From contig NZ_JAJNDU010000005.1 in NCBI RefSeq assembly GCF_021043365.1, positions 124,001-188,000 of the forward strand: DNA of 64,000 nucleotides, written 5' to 3'. Shown here piece after piece: positions 34,330-44,344 of the stretch. Position 1 is the stretch's first letter. Every line of letters starts with the position of its first letter. Position numbers and translations under genes: made by a program. The notes under the pieces are model-generated. The model worked only from the letters and a program-made list of their open reading frames with translations, was not told where the DNA came from and did not search any database. This DNA is from Sphingomonas sp. IC-11 (GTDB taxonomy: Bacteria; Pseudomonadota; Alphaproteobacteria; Sphingomonadales; Sphingomonadaceae).

Positions 34330-35238
34330 TCAATCCGGCCCAGAACCCGTCATGGGGCCGGCGATCAGCAACGGATCGATCCGCGCGTCGCGCCACTTCA
34401 TCGCCCAATGCAGATGCGGCCCGGACACGCGCCCGGTCGCGCCGATCGCGCCAACCACCTGGCCCTGTCGGACGCGCGCGCCCACGGACACGTCGATGCG
34501 CGACAGGTGAAGGAACGCGCTGTTCAGGCCCATGCCATGGTCGATGATCAGCAGATTGCCCTCCAGCGTGAACGGCGAGTCCGCGGCAAGGACGATCACG
34601 CCATCGGCGGGGGCGACAACGGGCGTGCCGGTGGGCCGGGCGACATCGACCCCGGAATGGTACGAGCCTGGCTCGCCCCGGTAGATGCGCTGGGCGCCGA
34701 ACAGCCCGGAAATTCGGCCCGTGACTGGCCATATGATGCGCTGACGCCAGCCGTCTGCGGCCTCGTTCCGGCTACGCGCGGCCTCGATCTGCGCGAGTTC
34801 GGCCGGACGACGGCGCTGGAAGTCTGCGCTGGGCACCGGCACCTTGGCCACCCGGTCAAGGCGTTCGATCCGCCATGCGCGCGGGGCGACCGACAGTTGG
34901 TGAGTCGCGGTGCGGCCATCGCTCAGCGTCGCGGTCAGGACCGAGGTCAGCCCTGCGTCGCGATCGAAAGCAATGACGAACCGGCCGTCCGCGGCGAGCG
35001 CAATGGGCGCGCCGTCCTTCAGTAACCGGACCGTGCCGGTCGGCGCGGTGCCGAGCATCAGGCCGCCCTGACTGGCCATGCCGCTGACGGCGAACCGGGG
35101 CGGAGGCAGCGGCGTGGAGGGCGCCACCGGACGAGGCGCCGCAGCAGGCGCAGGTGCAGGTGCAGGGGGCGGAGCGTCGGCAGCCGGCACCACGCAGCCA
35201 GCCAGGGGGAGCAGAACTGCCAGCGCGGCACGCTTCAT
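34330..35238 (-). CDS. M23 family metallopeptidase lipoprotein
   Basis: A cell-envelope peptidoglycan endopeptidase (LytM/LasA fold), 302 residues. The lipobox LAGC gives lipidated Cys15; a proline/alanine-rich linker (20-48) follows. The C-terminal M23 domain has all zinc and catalytic residues: His194 and Asp198 in HSGVD, His244, and His275/His277 in HLHW, so it should be active. The ATG overlaps the DUF2093 gene stop (35235-35238), placing it in an xseA-DUF2093-M23 operon. Confidence 0.93.
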   Translation of the reverse strand: MKRAALAVLLPLAGCVVPAADAPPPAPAPAPAAAPRPVAPSTPLPPPRFAVSGMASQGGLMLGTAPTGTVRLLKDGAPIALAADGRFVIAFDRDAGLTSVLTATLSDGRTATHQLSVAPRAWRIERLDRVAKVPVPSADFQRRRPAELAQIEAARSRNEAADGWRQRIIWPVTGRISGLFGAQRIYRGEPGSYHSGVDVARPTGTPVVAPADGVIVLAADSPFTLEGNLLIIDHGMGLNSAFLHLSRIDVSVGARVRQGQVVGAIGATGRVSGPHLHWAMKWRDARIDPLLIAGPMTGSGPD

Positions 35239-35435
35239 CGCGGCGCCATTGCCTCCGCCGCCAGCGCTGCACTGGCAAAGGCACGTTGGGTGGCGACATC
35301 CCAATAGCGCAGATCCTCGATCGGGATATGCGCGCCACTGACGCCGCAAACGACGTGATCGCCGGGAGTCAGCACGCGAAAGCCATTGGCCATGTAGTGT
35401 ATCCGCGCCGGGCGGTCCGTCTTCGACATCAACAT
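35235..35435 (-). CDS. DUF2093 domain protein
   Basis: A 66-residue conserved protein of unknown function found in alphaproteobacteria, often near xseA. It shows ARIHYMANGFRVLTPGDHVVCGVSGAHIPIEDLRYWDV, which matches DUF2093. The ATG at 35435 was picked because AGGAAGG lies 6 bases upstream. It is between xseA (11-base gap) and the M23 gene (4-base overlap). Confidence 0.85.
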   Translation of the reverse strand: MLMSKTDRPARIHYMANGFRVLTPGDHVVCGVSGAHIPIEDLRYWDVATQRAFASAALAAEAMAPR

Positions 35436-35446
35436 ATGCAACCTTC

Positions 35447-36814
35447 CTAGAACAGCGTCGGCTGTTCGGGCTTTGCTGGGGGATAGGAGCGCGAACGGGC
35501 GCCCTCAACCTTCGTGTCCACCGCGCCGTCGGCGAAATTGAGCGTCAGGCCACCAGCGGCGCGTGCCGCCGCCGCGCTGGTCAGCGTCGCACCGGCGCGA
35601 TCCGTGACACGGGCATAGCCACGGGCAAGCGGCGCATCGGGATCGACCGAGGCCAATAGCCGGCCCAGATCCTCCAGACGTTGCCGGGCGCCTTCCAGCC
35701 GCCGCTGGAGCAGCGCCGGGCGCAACACCGCGCCGGTCCGATCGAGTTCGCCGCGTGCGCGCACCACCCGCCGCTCAAGCCCGCGGTCGAGCCGAGCGCC
35801 GAGATCATCCACGCGTTGCCGTTGCGGCCCCAGCAAGCGATCCCGGGTGGGGAGCAGGCGCGCCATTGCATCAAGCCGCTCGCGCCCGCGCTCGACATAG
35901 CGGCGCGCGCAACGTTCGATCCGCTGGCCGTGGGCGCCAACGGTGAAGCGCAGGTCGGCGAGAACGGGGACGGCCAGTTCGGCTGCTGCCGTCGGTGTCG
36001 GCGCGCGCAGATCGGCGGCGTGGTCGCACAGGGTGGTATCGGTTTCGTGGCCCACCGCCGAGATGATCGGGATGGTGCAGGCGGCAACGGCGCGGACCAC
36101 CGCTTCCTCGTTGAACGCCCACAGATCCTCGATCGAGCCGCCGCCGCGTGCCACGATGACGAGATCGGGGCGAAGGTGATCGGGCAGCGCGTCGAACCCG
36201 CGCACGGCCGCAGCCACTTCGTTCGCCGCGCCATCGCCCTGCACCTTTACCGGCCAGACGAGGACATGGCTGGGGCAGCGATCCTCCAGCCGGTGGATGA
36301 TGTCGCGGATCACGGCGCCCGTGGGTGAAGTGACCACCCCGATGCGGCGCGGCAGGAACGGCAGCGGACGGCGCGCCTTTGACTTGGCAAAGAGCCCCTC
36401 GGCGTCGAAGCGCGCCTTGTTGCGCTCGAGCAGCGCCATGAGCGCGCCGGCGCCGGCCAGCTCCATCCGCTCGATGATGACCTGATATTTGGAGCGGCCG
36501 GGATAGGTGGTGAGGCGGCCGGTGGCGATCACCTCGATCCCGTCCTCGGGCCGGAAGGCGAGCGCAGAGGCCTGCCCCTTCCAGATCACGCCGTCGATCA
36601 CCGCGGCATCATCCTTCAGGCACAGGTAGCAATGGCCCGAGGCGACGCGCTTGTAGCCGGAAATCTCGCCGCGCAGGCGGACGTGGCCGAACTCGCCCTC
36701 CACCACGCGCTTCAGCCGGTTGGAGAGTTCGCCCACCGACATGGCGGCGGCGTTGTCCCCGGGGGTCGGGTCCGCTACCAGCCGCGCGGGAACGTCGAAA
36801 AAGGGGTCGGGCAT
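35447..36814 (-). CDS. xseA: Exodeoxyribonuclease VII large subunit
   Basis: Large subunit of the single-strand exonuclease ExoVII. The 455 residues include an N-terminal OB-fold ([40 protein letters not shown]), the catalytic core ([61 protein letters not shown]) and a C-terminal coiled-coil. Its start codon (36812-36814) overlaps the purD start codon on the opposite strand by two bases, so neither gene has its own upstream intergenic promoter. Confidence 0.97.
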   Translation of the reverse strand: MPDPFFDVPARLVADPTPGDNAAAMSVGELSNRLKRVVEGEFGHVRLRGEISGYKRVASGHCYLCLKDDAAVIDGVIWKGQASALAFRPEDGIEVIATGRLTTYPGRSKYQVIIERMELAGAGALMALLERNKARFDAEGLFAKSKARRPLPFLPRRIGVVTSPTGAVIRDIIHRLEDRCPSHVLVWPVKVQGDGAANEVAAAVRGFDALPDHLRPDLVIVARGGGSIEDLWAFNEEAVVRAVAACTIPIISAVGHETDTTLCDHAADLRAPTPTAAAELAVPVLADLRFTVGAHGQRIERCARRYVERGRERLDAMARLLPTRDRLLGPQRQRVDDLGARLDRGLERRVVRARGELDRTGAVLRPALLQRRLEGARQRLEDLGRLLASVDPDAPLARGYARVTDRAGATLTSAAAARAAGGLTLNFADGAVDTKVEGARSRSYPPAKPEQPTLF

Positions 36815-38078
36815 GAACGTCCTGCTGATCGGATCGGGCGGGCGCGAGCACGCTCTGGCATGGAAACTCGCGCAATCTGAACGCCTAGATACGCTCTATG
36901 CCGCGCCCGGCAACCCCGGCATCGCGCAACATGCGACGGTTGCCGATCTGAACGTGTCGGATCACCGCGCCGTGATCGATTTCATCCGGCGGCAGCAGAT
37001 TGGACTGGTGGTGGTCGGCCCGGAGCAGCCGCTGGTCGAAGGGCTGGCTGACAACATCCGCACCATCGGCGTGCCGGTGTTCGGGCCGGGGCGCGAGGCC
37101 GCCAAGCTGGAAGGCTCCAAGGGCTTCACCAAGGATCTGTGCGCGCGGGTCGGTATCCCGACGGCACGCTATTTCCGCGTGACGTCAAAGGATGGCGCGC
37201 TCGCCTGCCTGGAGGATTTTGCGGAAGGTGAACAGCTGCGTTGCGTCATCAAGGCGGATGGCCTCGCGGCGGGCAAGGGCGTGGTCGTGGCGATGACCCG
37301 GGCCGAGGCGGAGGACGCGATTGCCGCGCTGTTCAGCGGCGGACCGGCAGAGGCAGTGATCGAGGAGTTCCTGGAAGGCGAGGAGGCGAGCCTCTTCGTA
37401 CTGTCGGACGGCACCAGCACCGCGAGCTTTGGCAGCGCGCAGGACCACAAACGTGTCGGCGACGGCGACACCGGCCCCAATACCGGCGGCATGGGGGCAT
37501 ATTCTCCCGCAGCCGTGCTCACCGCGGAACTGGAGGAGCGCGCCCTTGGCGAGATCGTCCGTCCGACCATCGACGCGCTGGCAGCCGCGGGCACGCCTTA
37601 CGTTGGGGTGCTCTACGCCGGGCTGATGCTGACGACCGAGGGGCCGAAGCTGATCGAATATAACGTCCGCTTTGGCGACCCCGAATGCCAGGTCCTGATG
37701 GCCCGGTTCGACGGGGATCTTCTGGAAACGCTGCGGGCGGTGGCGGAAGGCCGGTTGGCGGATGCACCGGCGCCGGCCTTTGCGGATGCGGTGGCGCTGA
37801 CGGTGGTGATGGCCGCCAGCGGATATCCGGGCACGCCGGAGACGGGCGGGGTGATCGGCGGCGTCGATGCGGCGGAGGCCACGGGCGCGGTGGTGTTCCA
37901 GGCGGGCACGCGTGAAGTGGACGGCAAGCTGGTGGCGGCAGGCGGCCGTGTGCTGGCGGTGACCGCGACGGGCAGCGATGTCGCGGAGGCGCAGCGCCGC
38001 GCCTATGCCGGCGTCGACGCGCTCGATTTCCCATCCGGCTTCTGCCGCCGGGATATCGGGTGGCGCGCGATCAAGTGA
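36813..38078 (+). CDS. purD: Phosphoribosylamine-glycine ligase
   Basis: Second step of de novo purine synthesis: GAR synthetase, an ATP-grasp enzyme. The 421-residue protein begins [19 protein letters not shown], with [48 protein letters not shown] and [12 protein letters not shown], all PurD signatures. AAGGGG lies upstream of the ATG at 36813. The divergent xseA start is interlocked with this one. Confidence 0.98.
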   Translation: MNVLLIGSGGREHALAWKLAQSERLDTLYAAPGNPGIAQHATVADLNVSDHRAVIDFIRRQQIGLVVVGPEQPLVEGLADNIRTIGVPVFGPGREAAKLEGSKGFTKDLCARVGIPTARYFRVTSKDGALACLEDFAEGEQLRCVIKADGLAAGKGVVVAMTRAEAEDAIAALFSGGPAEAVIEEFLEGEEASLFVLSDGTSTASFGSAQDHKRVGDGDTGPNTGGMGAYSPAAVLTAELEERALGEIVRPTIDALAAAGTPYVGVLYAGLMLTTEGPKLIEYNVRFGDPECQVLMARFDGDLLETLRAVAEGRLADAPAPAFADAVALTVVMAASGYPGTPETGGVIGGVDAAEATGAVVFQAGTREVDGKLVAAGGRVLAVTATGSDVAEAQRRAYAGVDALDFPSGFCRRDIGWRAIK

Positions 38079-38131
38079 CGTGCCGCGCTGCGGGCAGCCC
38101 TTGCCCGCGGCGCCCGGCCAGAATACGCAAC

Positions 38132-38150
38132 TTCCCGCCCGTTGCGGGAA
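38132..38150. repeat. Short REP-type hairpin after purD
   Basis: TTCCCGC-N5-GCGGGAA, a 7-bp perfect stem about 55 bases after the purD stop. It shares its core with the 31187-31206 palindrome and may work as a terminator. Confidence 0.5.
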
Positions 38151-38197
38151 CCATGCACCGCGCCTAAGGCTTGGCGCCAGGCGTAGCGGAGTGTTTC

Positions 38198-38971
38198 ATG
38201 CAGCCCACCACGGTGGACAACACAATGACCAGCATCGTGCTGGCGATCATCGCGATTGTCGCGGTGCTGACGATCGTCGCCATCATGGTCGGCGTTCGCA
38301 AGCGGCGCACGCGTACGCAGGCCGATCAGGCAGAGCAGGAGCGGCTGGCGCAGAGCCCGGTCAGCAATCGCCCGCTTCGCGATGACGACGCCACTGATGT
38401 CCCGACTGCGTCAGCGCAGCCGCGCGCCGCAGCCCGGCCTGAAGCGCAGCCGGAGCAACGCCGTGCCGCGCCGGTGGCCGCCCCGGCTGCTCCTGTCACG
38501 CCTGTCCCGGTAGCGCCGCCGCCACCGCCGCTGACCGATATGCCCGAGGTGGTGCCGGCCGAGCCAGCCACCAGCGAGCCTGCACCTCTGGCCGACGAGC
38601 CGATTGCGGCAGCCGCGCCGCAGCAGGCATCTCCGGCGGTCGAGGCTCAGCCCGAGCCCGCGACCCCTGTCGAAACGCCGGTGGAGCCCGCTGCTGCGCC
38701 GGCCCCGGTCGCTCCTGCGGGTCCGCCTCCGGGTGAGGGCCCGGTGACTCAGATCAAGGGCCTTGGCCCGAAGGTCGCCGCAATGCTGGCGGAGCTGGGT
38801 ATTACCAACGTCGGTCAGCTGGCCGCGCTGGACCAGCGCGCCGCCGAGGACCTGGACGCGCGGCTTGGGCCGTTCACCGGACGCATGGGCCGGGATCGCT
38901 GGCTGGAGCAGGCGAAACTGCTGGCCGCCGGCGACATCAAGGGATTTGAAGCGCGCTTCGGCAAGCTCTGA
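38198..38971 (+). CDS. Membrane-anchored helix-hairpin-helix protein
   Basis: A 257-residue protein with three parts: one N-terminal membrane helix (about 11-33) followed by basic RKRRTRT; a long low-complexity Pro/Ala/Glu linker (about 60-185); and a C-terminal helix-hairpin-helix fold with IKGLGPKVAAMLAELGITNVGQLAAL (about 188-213), like the DUF4332/HhH domains of ribosomal L21-type fusion proteins. HhH suggests DNA or nucleic-acid contact near the membrane. CGGAG precedes the ATG at 38198. It lies between purD and polA. Confidence 0.8.
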   Translation: MQPTTVDNTMTSIVLAIIAIVAVLTIVAIMVGVRKRRTRTQADQAEQERLAQSPVSNRPLRDDDATDVPTASAQPRAAARPEAQPEQRRAAPVAAPAAPVTPVPVAPPPPPLTDMPEVVPAEPATSEPAPLADEPIAAAAPQQASPAVEAQPEPATPVETPVEPAAAPAPVAPAGPPPGEGPVTQIKGLGPKVAAMLAELGITNVGQLAALDQRAAEDLDARLGPFTGRMGRDRWLEQAKLLAAGDIKGFEARFGKL

Positions 38972-39042
38972 TCATCACGGTTTGAACACGTTGCGCTGCG
39001 CACGGTTTGTTCCGGGCGCAGCGATCCGCTAAGCGGCGCAAC

Positions 39043-41823
39043 ATGCCGCACCTTTACCTCGTCGATGGCTCGAGCTTCATCTTCCGCGCATACCACGTGC
39101 TGCCGAAGCTCACGAACAAGCACGGCGAGCCGGCCGGCGCCGTTTATGGCTACACCACCATGTTGTGGAAGCTGGCCAACGATCTGCACAAGGCCGATGG
39201 CCCCAGCCACCTGGCGGTGATCCTCGACAAATCCGAGCATACGTTCCGCAACGAGATGTTCGACCAGTACAAGGCGCATCGACCACCGGCGCCCGAGGAT
39301 CTCAAGCCGCAATTCCCGATGATCCGCGACGCGACCCGCGCCTTCTCGCTGCCGTGCATCGAGGAGCAGGGCTGGGAGGCGGACGACCTCATCGCGTCGT
39401 ACAGCAAGGCGGCGCTGGCGCAGGGCTGGCAAGTGACGATCGTCAGTTCCGACAAGGACCTGATGCAGCTGCTGACCGAGCCGGGCATCGACATGCTCGA
39501 CACGATGAAGGACAAGCGCTTCGGGCCAGAGGACGTGGTGGAGAAGTTTGGCGTCGGGCCGGACAAATTGGGCGAAGTGTTGGCGCTGATGGGCGACAGC
39601 GTCGACAATGTACCGGGCGTGCCCGGCGTCGGCCCCAAGACCGCGGCGAAGCTGATCCTGGAGCATGGCAGCGTCGAGGCGGTGCTGGCCGCCGCGCCCG
39701 AGATGAAGAAGGGCAAGCTGCGCGACAATCTGATCGAGCATGCCGAGATGGCGCGGCTGAGCCGCAAGCTGGTCGAGCTCGCCTGCGACGTGCCGCTGCC
39801 GCATCCGCTGGAGGAGATGGCGCTCGACGGCATCCCGGAAGCGCCGCTGCGCGCGTTCCTGGAGCATCATGGCTTCAAATCGCTGCTGACGAAGTTGGCG
39901 GCGGAGCAGAACGAGGGCGTGGACCCGACGCCGCCCGAGCCCGCCGGCGTGCCGCACGAGGAAGATCCGCCGTGCGACCATGACGGATACGAGACCGTCA
40001 TCGACGAAGCGGCGCTCGACAGCTGGATCGCGGCGGCGCGGCACCAGGGCTGGGTGGCGATCGACACCGAGACGACCGCCAAGGACCCGATGCTGGCCGA
40101 ACTGGTGGGCGTGTCGCTGGCGCTGGCGCCGAACCGCGCGTGCTACGTGCCGCTGGGCCATGTCGGCGAGGGCGGGGCGAGCGACATGTTTGCGCAGAAG
40201 CCGGCGCAGCTCGACCGCGACGTGGCGCTGGCGAAGCTGAAGCCGCTGCTGGAGGACGCGTCGGTCCTGAAGATCGGGCACAATCTGAAATATGATTTGA
40301 TCGTGCTGGGGCGGCTTGGGCTGGAGCTTGCGCCTTATGACGACACGATCGTGATGAGCTTCGACCTCGATGCCGGGCTTCACGGGCACGGCATGGACGA
40401 GCTGGCCGCGACGCATCTGTCGCACAGCTGCATCGCCTACAAGGACGTGACCGGCACGGGGAAGAAGGCGATCGGCTTCCACGAAGTCGATCTGAAGGCC
40501 GCGACCCGCTACGCCGCGGAGGATGCGGACGTGACGCTGCGACTGTGGCGCCGCTTCCGCCCGAGGCTGCCGATCGAAAGCGTGACGCGGGTGTACGAGA
40601 TGGTCGACCGGCCGCTCGTCGCGGTGATTTCGCGGATGGAGCGCCACGGGATCAAGGTGGATCGCGAGCGGCTGGCCGGGCTGTCGCAGGAATTCGCCAC
40701 CCAGATGGCCGAGCTGGAAGGCGTGATCCACGGCATCGCCGGCGCGCCCTTCACCATCGGCAGCCCGAAGCAGCTGGGCGATGTCCTGTTCGAGAAGATG
40801 GGCATCAAGGGTGGGCGCAAGGGCAAGAGCGGCGTCTATTCGACCGACGTCAACGAGCTTGAGCGGATCGCGGCGGACAAGGATTCGCCGGGCAAGGAGA
40901 TCGCCGCGCGGGTGCTGGACTGGCGCCAGCTGTCGAAGCTGAAATCCACCTATACCGATGCGCTGCAGGAGCAGATCAACCCGGCGACGGGCCGCGTCCA
41001 CACCAGCTATTCGCTGACCGGCGCGCAGACCGGGCGCCTGTCATCCACCGACCCCAATTTGCAGAACATCCCGATCCGCACCGAGATCGGCCGGCAGATC
41101 CGCGACGCTTTCGTGGCAGAGCCGGGCAATGTGATCCTGGCGGCGGACTATTCGCAGATCGAGCTTCGGCTGGCGGCGCACATGGCCGACGTGCCGGCGC
41201 TGAAGGAAGCCTTCGCGCGCGGCGACGACATTCACTCGCTGACCGCGCAGGAGCTGTTCGGCACGGTGGATCGAGACACGCGCGGGCGGGCCAAGACGAT
41301 CAACTTCGCGATCCTCTACGGCATCAGCCGCTGGGGCCTTGCCGGGCGCCTGGACGTGACGGCGGACGAGGCGCAGGCCATGATCGACCGCTATTTCGAG
41401 CGCTTCCCGGGCATCAACCGCTATATCGCCGAGACGCTGCAGGCGGTGCGCGAGCAGGGCTTCACCACCACCCTGTTCGGCCGCAAGACCCATTTCCCGC
41501 GAATCAGGAGCAAGGTGCAGCACGAGCGGCAAGGCGCCGAGCGTGCGGCGATCAACGCGCCGATCCAGGGCACGAGCGCCGACATCATCAAGCGCGCGAT
41601 GGCGCGGATGGAGCCGGCGCTGGCCGAGGCCGGGCTGACCGGCACGCGCATGCTGCTGCAGGTGCACGACGAACTGGTGTTCGAAGTGCCCGAAGGCGAA
41701 GTCGACGCGGCGAAGCCGGTGATCGAACGCGTGATGGCGACCGCAGCCGAGCCGTCGGTGAAGCTGGACGTGCCGCTGGCGGTGGAGATCGGCACCGGCG
41801 CGAGCTGGGGGGCAGCGCATTGA
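39043..41823 (+). CDS. polA: DNA polymerase I
   Basis: Repair and Okazaki-fragment processing polymerase, 926 residues. The 5'-3' exonuclease/FEN domain (about 1-300) has LVDGSSFIFRAYH, SSDKDLMQL and GDSVDNVPGVPGVGPKTA. The 3'-5' exonuclease domain (about 335-520) keeps AIDTET, so proofreading looks intact. The family A polymerase domain shows YSLTGAQTGRLSS, DYSQIELRLAAH (motif A), NFAILYGIS (motif B) and QVHDELVFEV (motif C). The start at 39043 fits the family N-terminus; the 12 codons before it do not. Confidence 0.98.
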   Translation: MPHLYLVDGSSFIFRAYHVLPKLTNKHGEPAGAVYGYTTMLWKLANDLHKADGPSHLAVILDKSEHTFRNEMFDQYKAHRPPAPEDLKPQFPMIRDATRAFSLPCIEEQGWEADDLIASYSKAALAQGWQVTIVSSDKDLMQLLTEPGIDMLDTMKDKRFGPEDVVEKFGVGPDKLGEVLALMGDSVDNVPGVPGVGPKTAAKLILEHGSVEAVLAAAPEMKKGKLRDNLIEHAEMARLSRKLVELACDVPLPHPLEEMALDGIPEAPLRAFLEHHGFKSLLTKLAAEQNEGVDPTPPEPAGVPHEEDPPCDHDGYETVIDEAALDSWIAAARHQGWVAIDTETTAKDPMLAELVGVSLALAPNRACYVPLGHVGEGGASDMFAQKPAQLDRDVALAKLKPLLEDASVLKIGHNLKYDLIVLGRLGLELAPYDDTIVMSFDLDAGLHGHGMDELAATHLSHSCIAYKDVTGTGKKAIGFHEVDLKAATRYAAEDADVTLRLWRRFRPRLPIESVTRVYEMVDRPLVAVISRMERHGIKVDRERLAGLSQEFATQMAELEGVIHGIAGAPFTIGSPKQLGDVLFEKMGIKGGRKGKSGVYSTDVNELERIAADKDSPGKEIAARVLDWRQLSKLKSTYTDALQEQINPATGRVHTSYSLTGAQTGRLSSTDPNLQNIPIRTEIGRQIRDAFVAEPGNVILAADYSQIELRLAAHMADVPALKEAFARGDDIHSLTAQELFGTVDRDTRGRAKTINFAILYGISRWGLAGRLDVTADEAQAMIDRYFERFPGINRYIAETLQAVREQGFTTTLFGRKTHFPRIRSKVQHERQGAERAAINAPIQGTSADIIKRAMARMEPALAEAGLTGTRMLLQVHDELVFEVPEGEVDAAKPVIERVMATAAEPSVKLDVPLAVEIGTGASWGAAH

Positions 41824-41857
41824 CCCGCCAACCGCGCGGGGCCGGCAGGACGCCTCA

Positions 41858-43375
41858 GTGACCGAAACGTCGAAGGATATTGCGCAGCTTGCCAAGGGCG
41901 GGCGCACCAATGTCGCGGGGTTCATCCTGCGGCTGGCGGCGCGCATCCCGTTCCTGTTCATTGCCGGGCGCCTTTATGGCCCGGAGCTCGTCGGGCGGTT
42001 CGCCATTGCGGTGGTGGTGGTGGAACTGGCGGCGCTGCTGGCGACGCTTGGCCTGAAGCGCGGGCTGGCGCAGGCGCTGAGCCGGACGGATCGGCCGCAC
42101 GTGCATGTGGTTGCCGACGGGCTGGTCGTCGCGGCGCTGCTGTCGCTGCTGGCGAGCGCGGTGCTGTGGACCTTCCCCGAGGTCATGTACCCCAATACGC
42201 CGATCGTGGGGCTCGACCGCTGGCTGCCGCTGATCGTGCTGGCGATCGCCTGGTCCGACGTGAGCCTCGCGGCGCTGGCCTATCGGCACAATGTGAAGGC
42301 GGCGGTGACGGCGCGCGCGGTGGTGGAGCCCTGGACGATCTCGATCGCGGCCTGGGTGTTCTCCTTCTTCACGACGCGCGACGGCCTGGTGCTGAGCTAT
42401 GTCGCGTCGATGATCGCGGCGCTGATCGCATCGATCGTGCCGCTGGTGCGCAGCTACGGCCTGCCGCGTGGCTGGTCCCCGCATGTGCGCGGGCTGCTGG
42501 CGATGATCCGCGACAACGTGCCGCTGGCCGGGGCGGATGCGTTCGAATGGGGCACGCGCAACGTCGACCGGTTCATCCTGGGCGTGATGTTCGAGCCCAA
42601 GATCGTCGGCATCTATTACATGGCGCAGCAGGTCGCGAGCCTGCCGCAGAAGCTGAAAACGTCGTTCGACCCGATCCTTGGCCCGGTGATCACGCAGAGC
42701 CTGGCGGTGAACGACCGGGCGGCGATCGCGCGGCAGGTGCGGCAGGTGGCGTTCTGGATCATCGCGGCGCAGGGCTGCCTCACCCTCATGGGATCGATCC
42801 CCGGCGAGGCGGTGATGGGGATCGTTGGGCCGCAGTTCGTCGCAGGCACGGCAGCGCTGGTGTTCCTGCTGACGGCCGAGGTGCTGGCCTCCACCGGGGC
42901 GGTTTGCGAAACCGCGCTGGTGTACACGGCGCGACACCGCAATCTCCTCATTTCGGCGGTGATGCTGGCGTTCCAGATCGGGCTGAGCTTCGCGCTGATC
43001 TTCTGGATGCGCGGGCTTGGGCTGCCTGCGGCCTACCAGGCAGCGGCACCGGCGATTGCCCTGATGATCAGCCTTGCGCTGACGTCGGTGATCAAGGCGT
43101 GGCTGCTGGGGCGGATCCTTGCCGCACCAGTGTCACCGTTGCGCTGGCCATTGGTGTGGGCAACGCTGGCGGCGATCCTGGTTGGCGCCGCCTTCACATC
43201 GCTTCCGCACCGGCTGGAGTGGGTGGAGGTCGTGGTCGGCATTCCGGCGATTGCCGGCGTTTATCTCTTCATCCTGTGGCGCTGGGCGTTCGGTCCGGCT
43301 GATCGCGCGCTGTTCGGCAAGATGCCGAGTGCGGAGGAGGCGACGTTGCCGAACGTGGGCGCGCCCGCCCGCTGA
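41858..43375 (+). CDS. Polysaccharide flippase (Wzx/MATE-like, MVF superfamily)
   Basis: A 505-residue integral membrane protein with about 12-14 hydrophobic helices. It starts with GTG (AGGA upstream), 34 bases after polA. The N-terminal FILRLAARIPFLFIAGRLYGPELVGRFAIAV is typical of O-antigen and exopolysaccharide flippases. It is probably responsible for moving a lipid-linked sugar across the inner membrane. No glycosyltransferase genes surround it; the nearest sugar gene is galE, about 15 kb away. Confidence 0.85.
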   Translation: MTETSKDIAQLAKGGRTNVAGFILRLAARIPFLFIAGRLYGPELVGRFAIAVVVVELAALLATLGLKRGLAQALSRTDRPHVHVVADGLVVAALLSLLASAVLWTFPEVMYPNTPIVGLDRWLPLIVLAIAWSDVSLAALAYRHNVKAAVTARAVVEPWTISIAAWVFSFFTTRDGLVLSYVASMIAALIASIVPLVRSYGLPRGWSPHVRGLLAMIRDNVPLAGADAFEWGTRNVDRFILGVMFEPKIVGIYYMAQQVASLPQKLKTSFDPILGPVITQSLAVNDRAAIARQVRQVAFWIIAAQGCLTLMGSIPGEAVMGIVGPQFVAGTAALVFLLTAEVLASTGAVCETALVYTARHRNLLISAVMLAFQIGLSFALIFWMRGLGLPAAYQAAAPAIALMISLALTSVIKAWLLGRILAAPVSPLRWPLVWATLAAILVGAAFTSLPHRLEWVEVVVGIPAIAGVYLFILWRWAFGPADRALFGKMPSAEEATLPNVGAPAR

Positions 43376-43473
43376 ACTCCGCGGCCCCACATCGGCAGGC
43401 TTGACCCCGCCGGCCGCTTTCCTCTTCTGCGCGCAGCGACAACACCGGCGCGCCCCGGGGGCAGCAGAGGAGG

Positions 43474-43956
43474 ATGATCCTGGATACCACCACAGCAACC
43501 GCCGGCGTGAAGCTGACGCCAGTGACGGACGGGGAGTGGCAGGGCTGGCTGCGCTGGCCAGGCACCGATCCGTTCGAGGATCACACGGGACCATTTTTCG
43601 CGCGTTATGATGCGGACGGCACCATTGAGTGCGGCTTTCGCCCGCAGGCGAAGAACCGCAACGGCGGCGGCAATGTCCATGGCGGCGCGCTGCTGACCTT
43701 TGCAGACTTTTCGCTGTTCATGATCGCCTCGGCCGTGCTGCCGGAGTTTCATGGCGTGACGGCGACGCTGAACGCCGAGTTCGTTGGTGGCGCGCGGCCT
43801 GATCGCCTGCTGACCGCGCGGGGCGAGGTGGTGAAGGCAGGCCGCAGCCTGATCTTCGTGCGCGGTACGATCGACGACGAAGGCGATGCGGTGATGAGCT
43901 TTTCCGGCGTGATCAAGAAGATCAACAGGAACCGGGAAAGCGGCCAGCCCGGCTGA
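43474..43956 (+). CDS. PaaI-family hotdog thioesterase
   Basis: A 160-residue single hotdog-fold acyl-CoA thioesterase. It shows the active-site helix NVHGGALLTFADFSLF and the strand TLNAEFVGGARPDRLLTARGEVVKAGRSLIFVRG. The ATG directly follows GAGGAGG, an unusually close RBS. It probably hydrolyses aromatic or medium-chain acyl-CoAs. It is followed by the converging tRNA gene. Confidence 0.87.
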   Translation: MILDTTTATAGVKLTPVTDGEWQGWLRWPGTDPFEDHTGPFFARYDADGTIECGFRPQAKNRNGGGNVHGGALLTFADFSLFMIASAVLPEFHGVTATLNAEFVGGARPDRLLTARGEVVKAGRSLIFVRGTIDDEGDAVMSFSGVIKKINRNRESGQPG

Positions 43957-43968
43957 CGGGAAGAAAAA

Positions 43969-44043
<75 letters not shown>

Positions 44044-44073
44044 ACTCGACCCGCTGTTCACAGGCGAGGGCGC

Positions 44074-44102
44074 CCTAGAGACGAGCGGGAACGGATTGTC
44101 AA
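44074..44102 (-). promoter_or_regulatory. Probable tRNA-Thr promoter
   Basis: The minus strand has TTGACA (44097-44102), a 17-base spacer and TCTAGG (44074-44079), about 30 bases upstream of the tRNA 5' end. It has a perfect -35 and a moderate -10. Confidence 0.6.
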
Positions 44103-44131
44103 GGCGTTATCACGAAGCGATAGCGGCGTTC

Positions 44132-44284
44132 ATGGAAAGCAAGGACGAACGGGACGCCCGCCGGGCCGCCGCGCTGCGGGCCAACCTGCGGCGGCGCAAG
44201 GCGCAGGCGCGGGGCACGGCAGGCGCCCCGGCCAGCGATGGCGAGGCACATCCACCCGAGTCGAGCGGGACGCCTGCCGAATAG
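44132..44284 (+). CDS. Small basic hypothetical protein
   Basis: A 50-residue protein rich in Arg, Ala and Glu, starting MESKDERDARRAAALRANLRR. It resembles short sphingomonad proteins of the form ERDARRAAALRxNLRRRKAQ with an acidic/proline tail. No RBS is obvious. It may be soluble and helical; function unknown. Confidence 0.6.
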   Translation: MESKDERDARRAAALRANLRRRKAQARGTAGAPASDGEAHPPESSGTPAE

Positions 44285-44344
44285 CGACTCGGTTTGCGGG
44301 AGGCGGCGGCCGGCTGAACACTGCCCACCACCGCCCGGCCGCAT

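Noticed and set aside
38815-41001. Very long open frame on the minus strand opposite polA (over 700 codons)
   Set aside because: It is an antisense shadow: the plus strand encodes a full-length DNA polymerase I with all motifs, and the opposite translation is His/Arg/Gln/Leu-rich with no recognisable domain. High-GC codon bias removes stops on the other strand.
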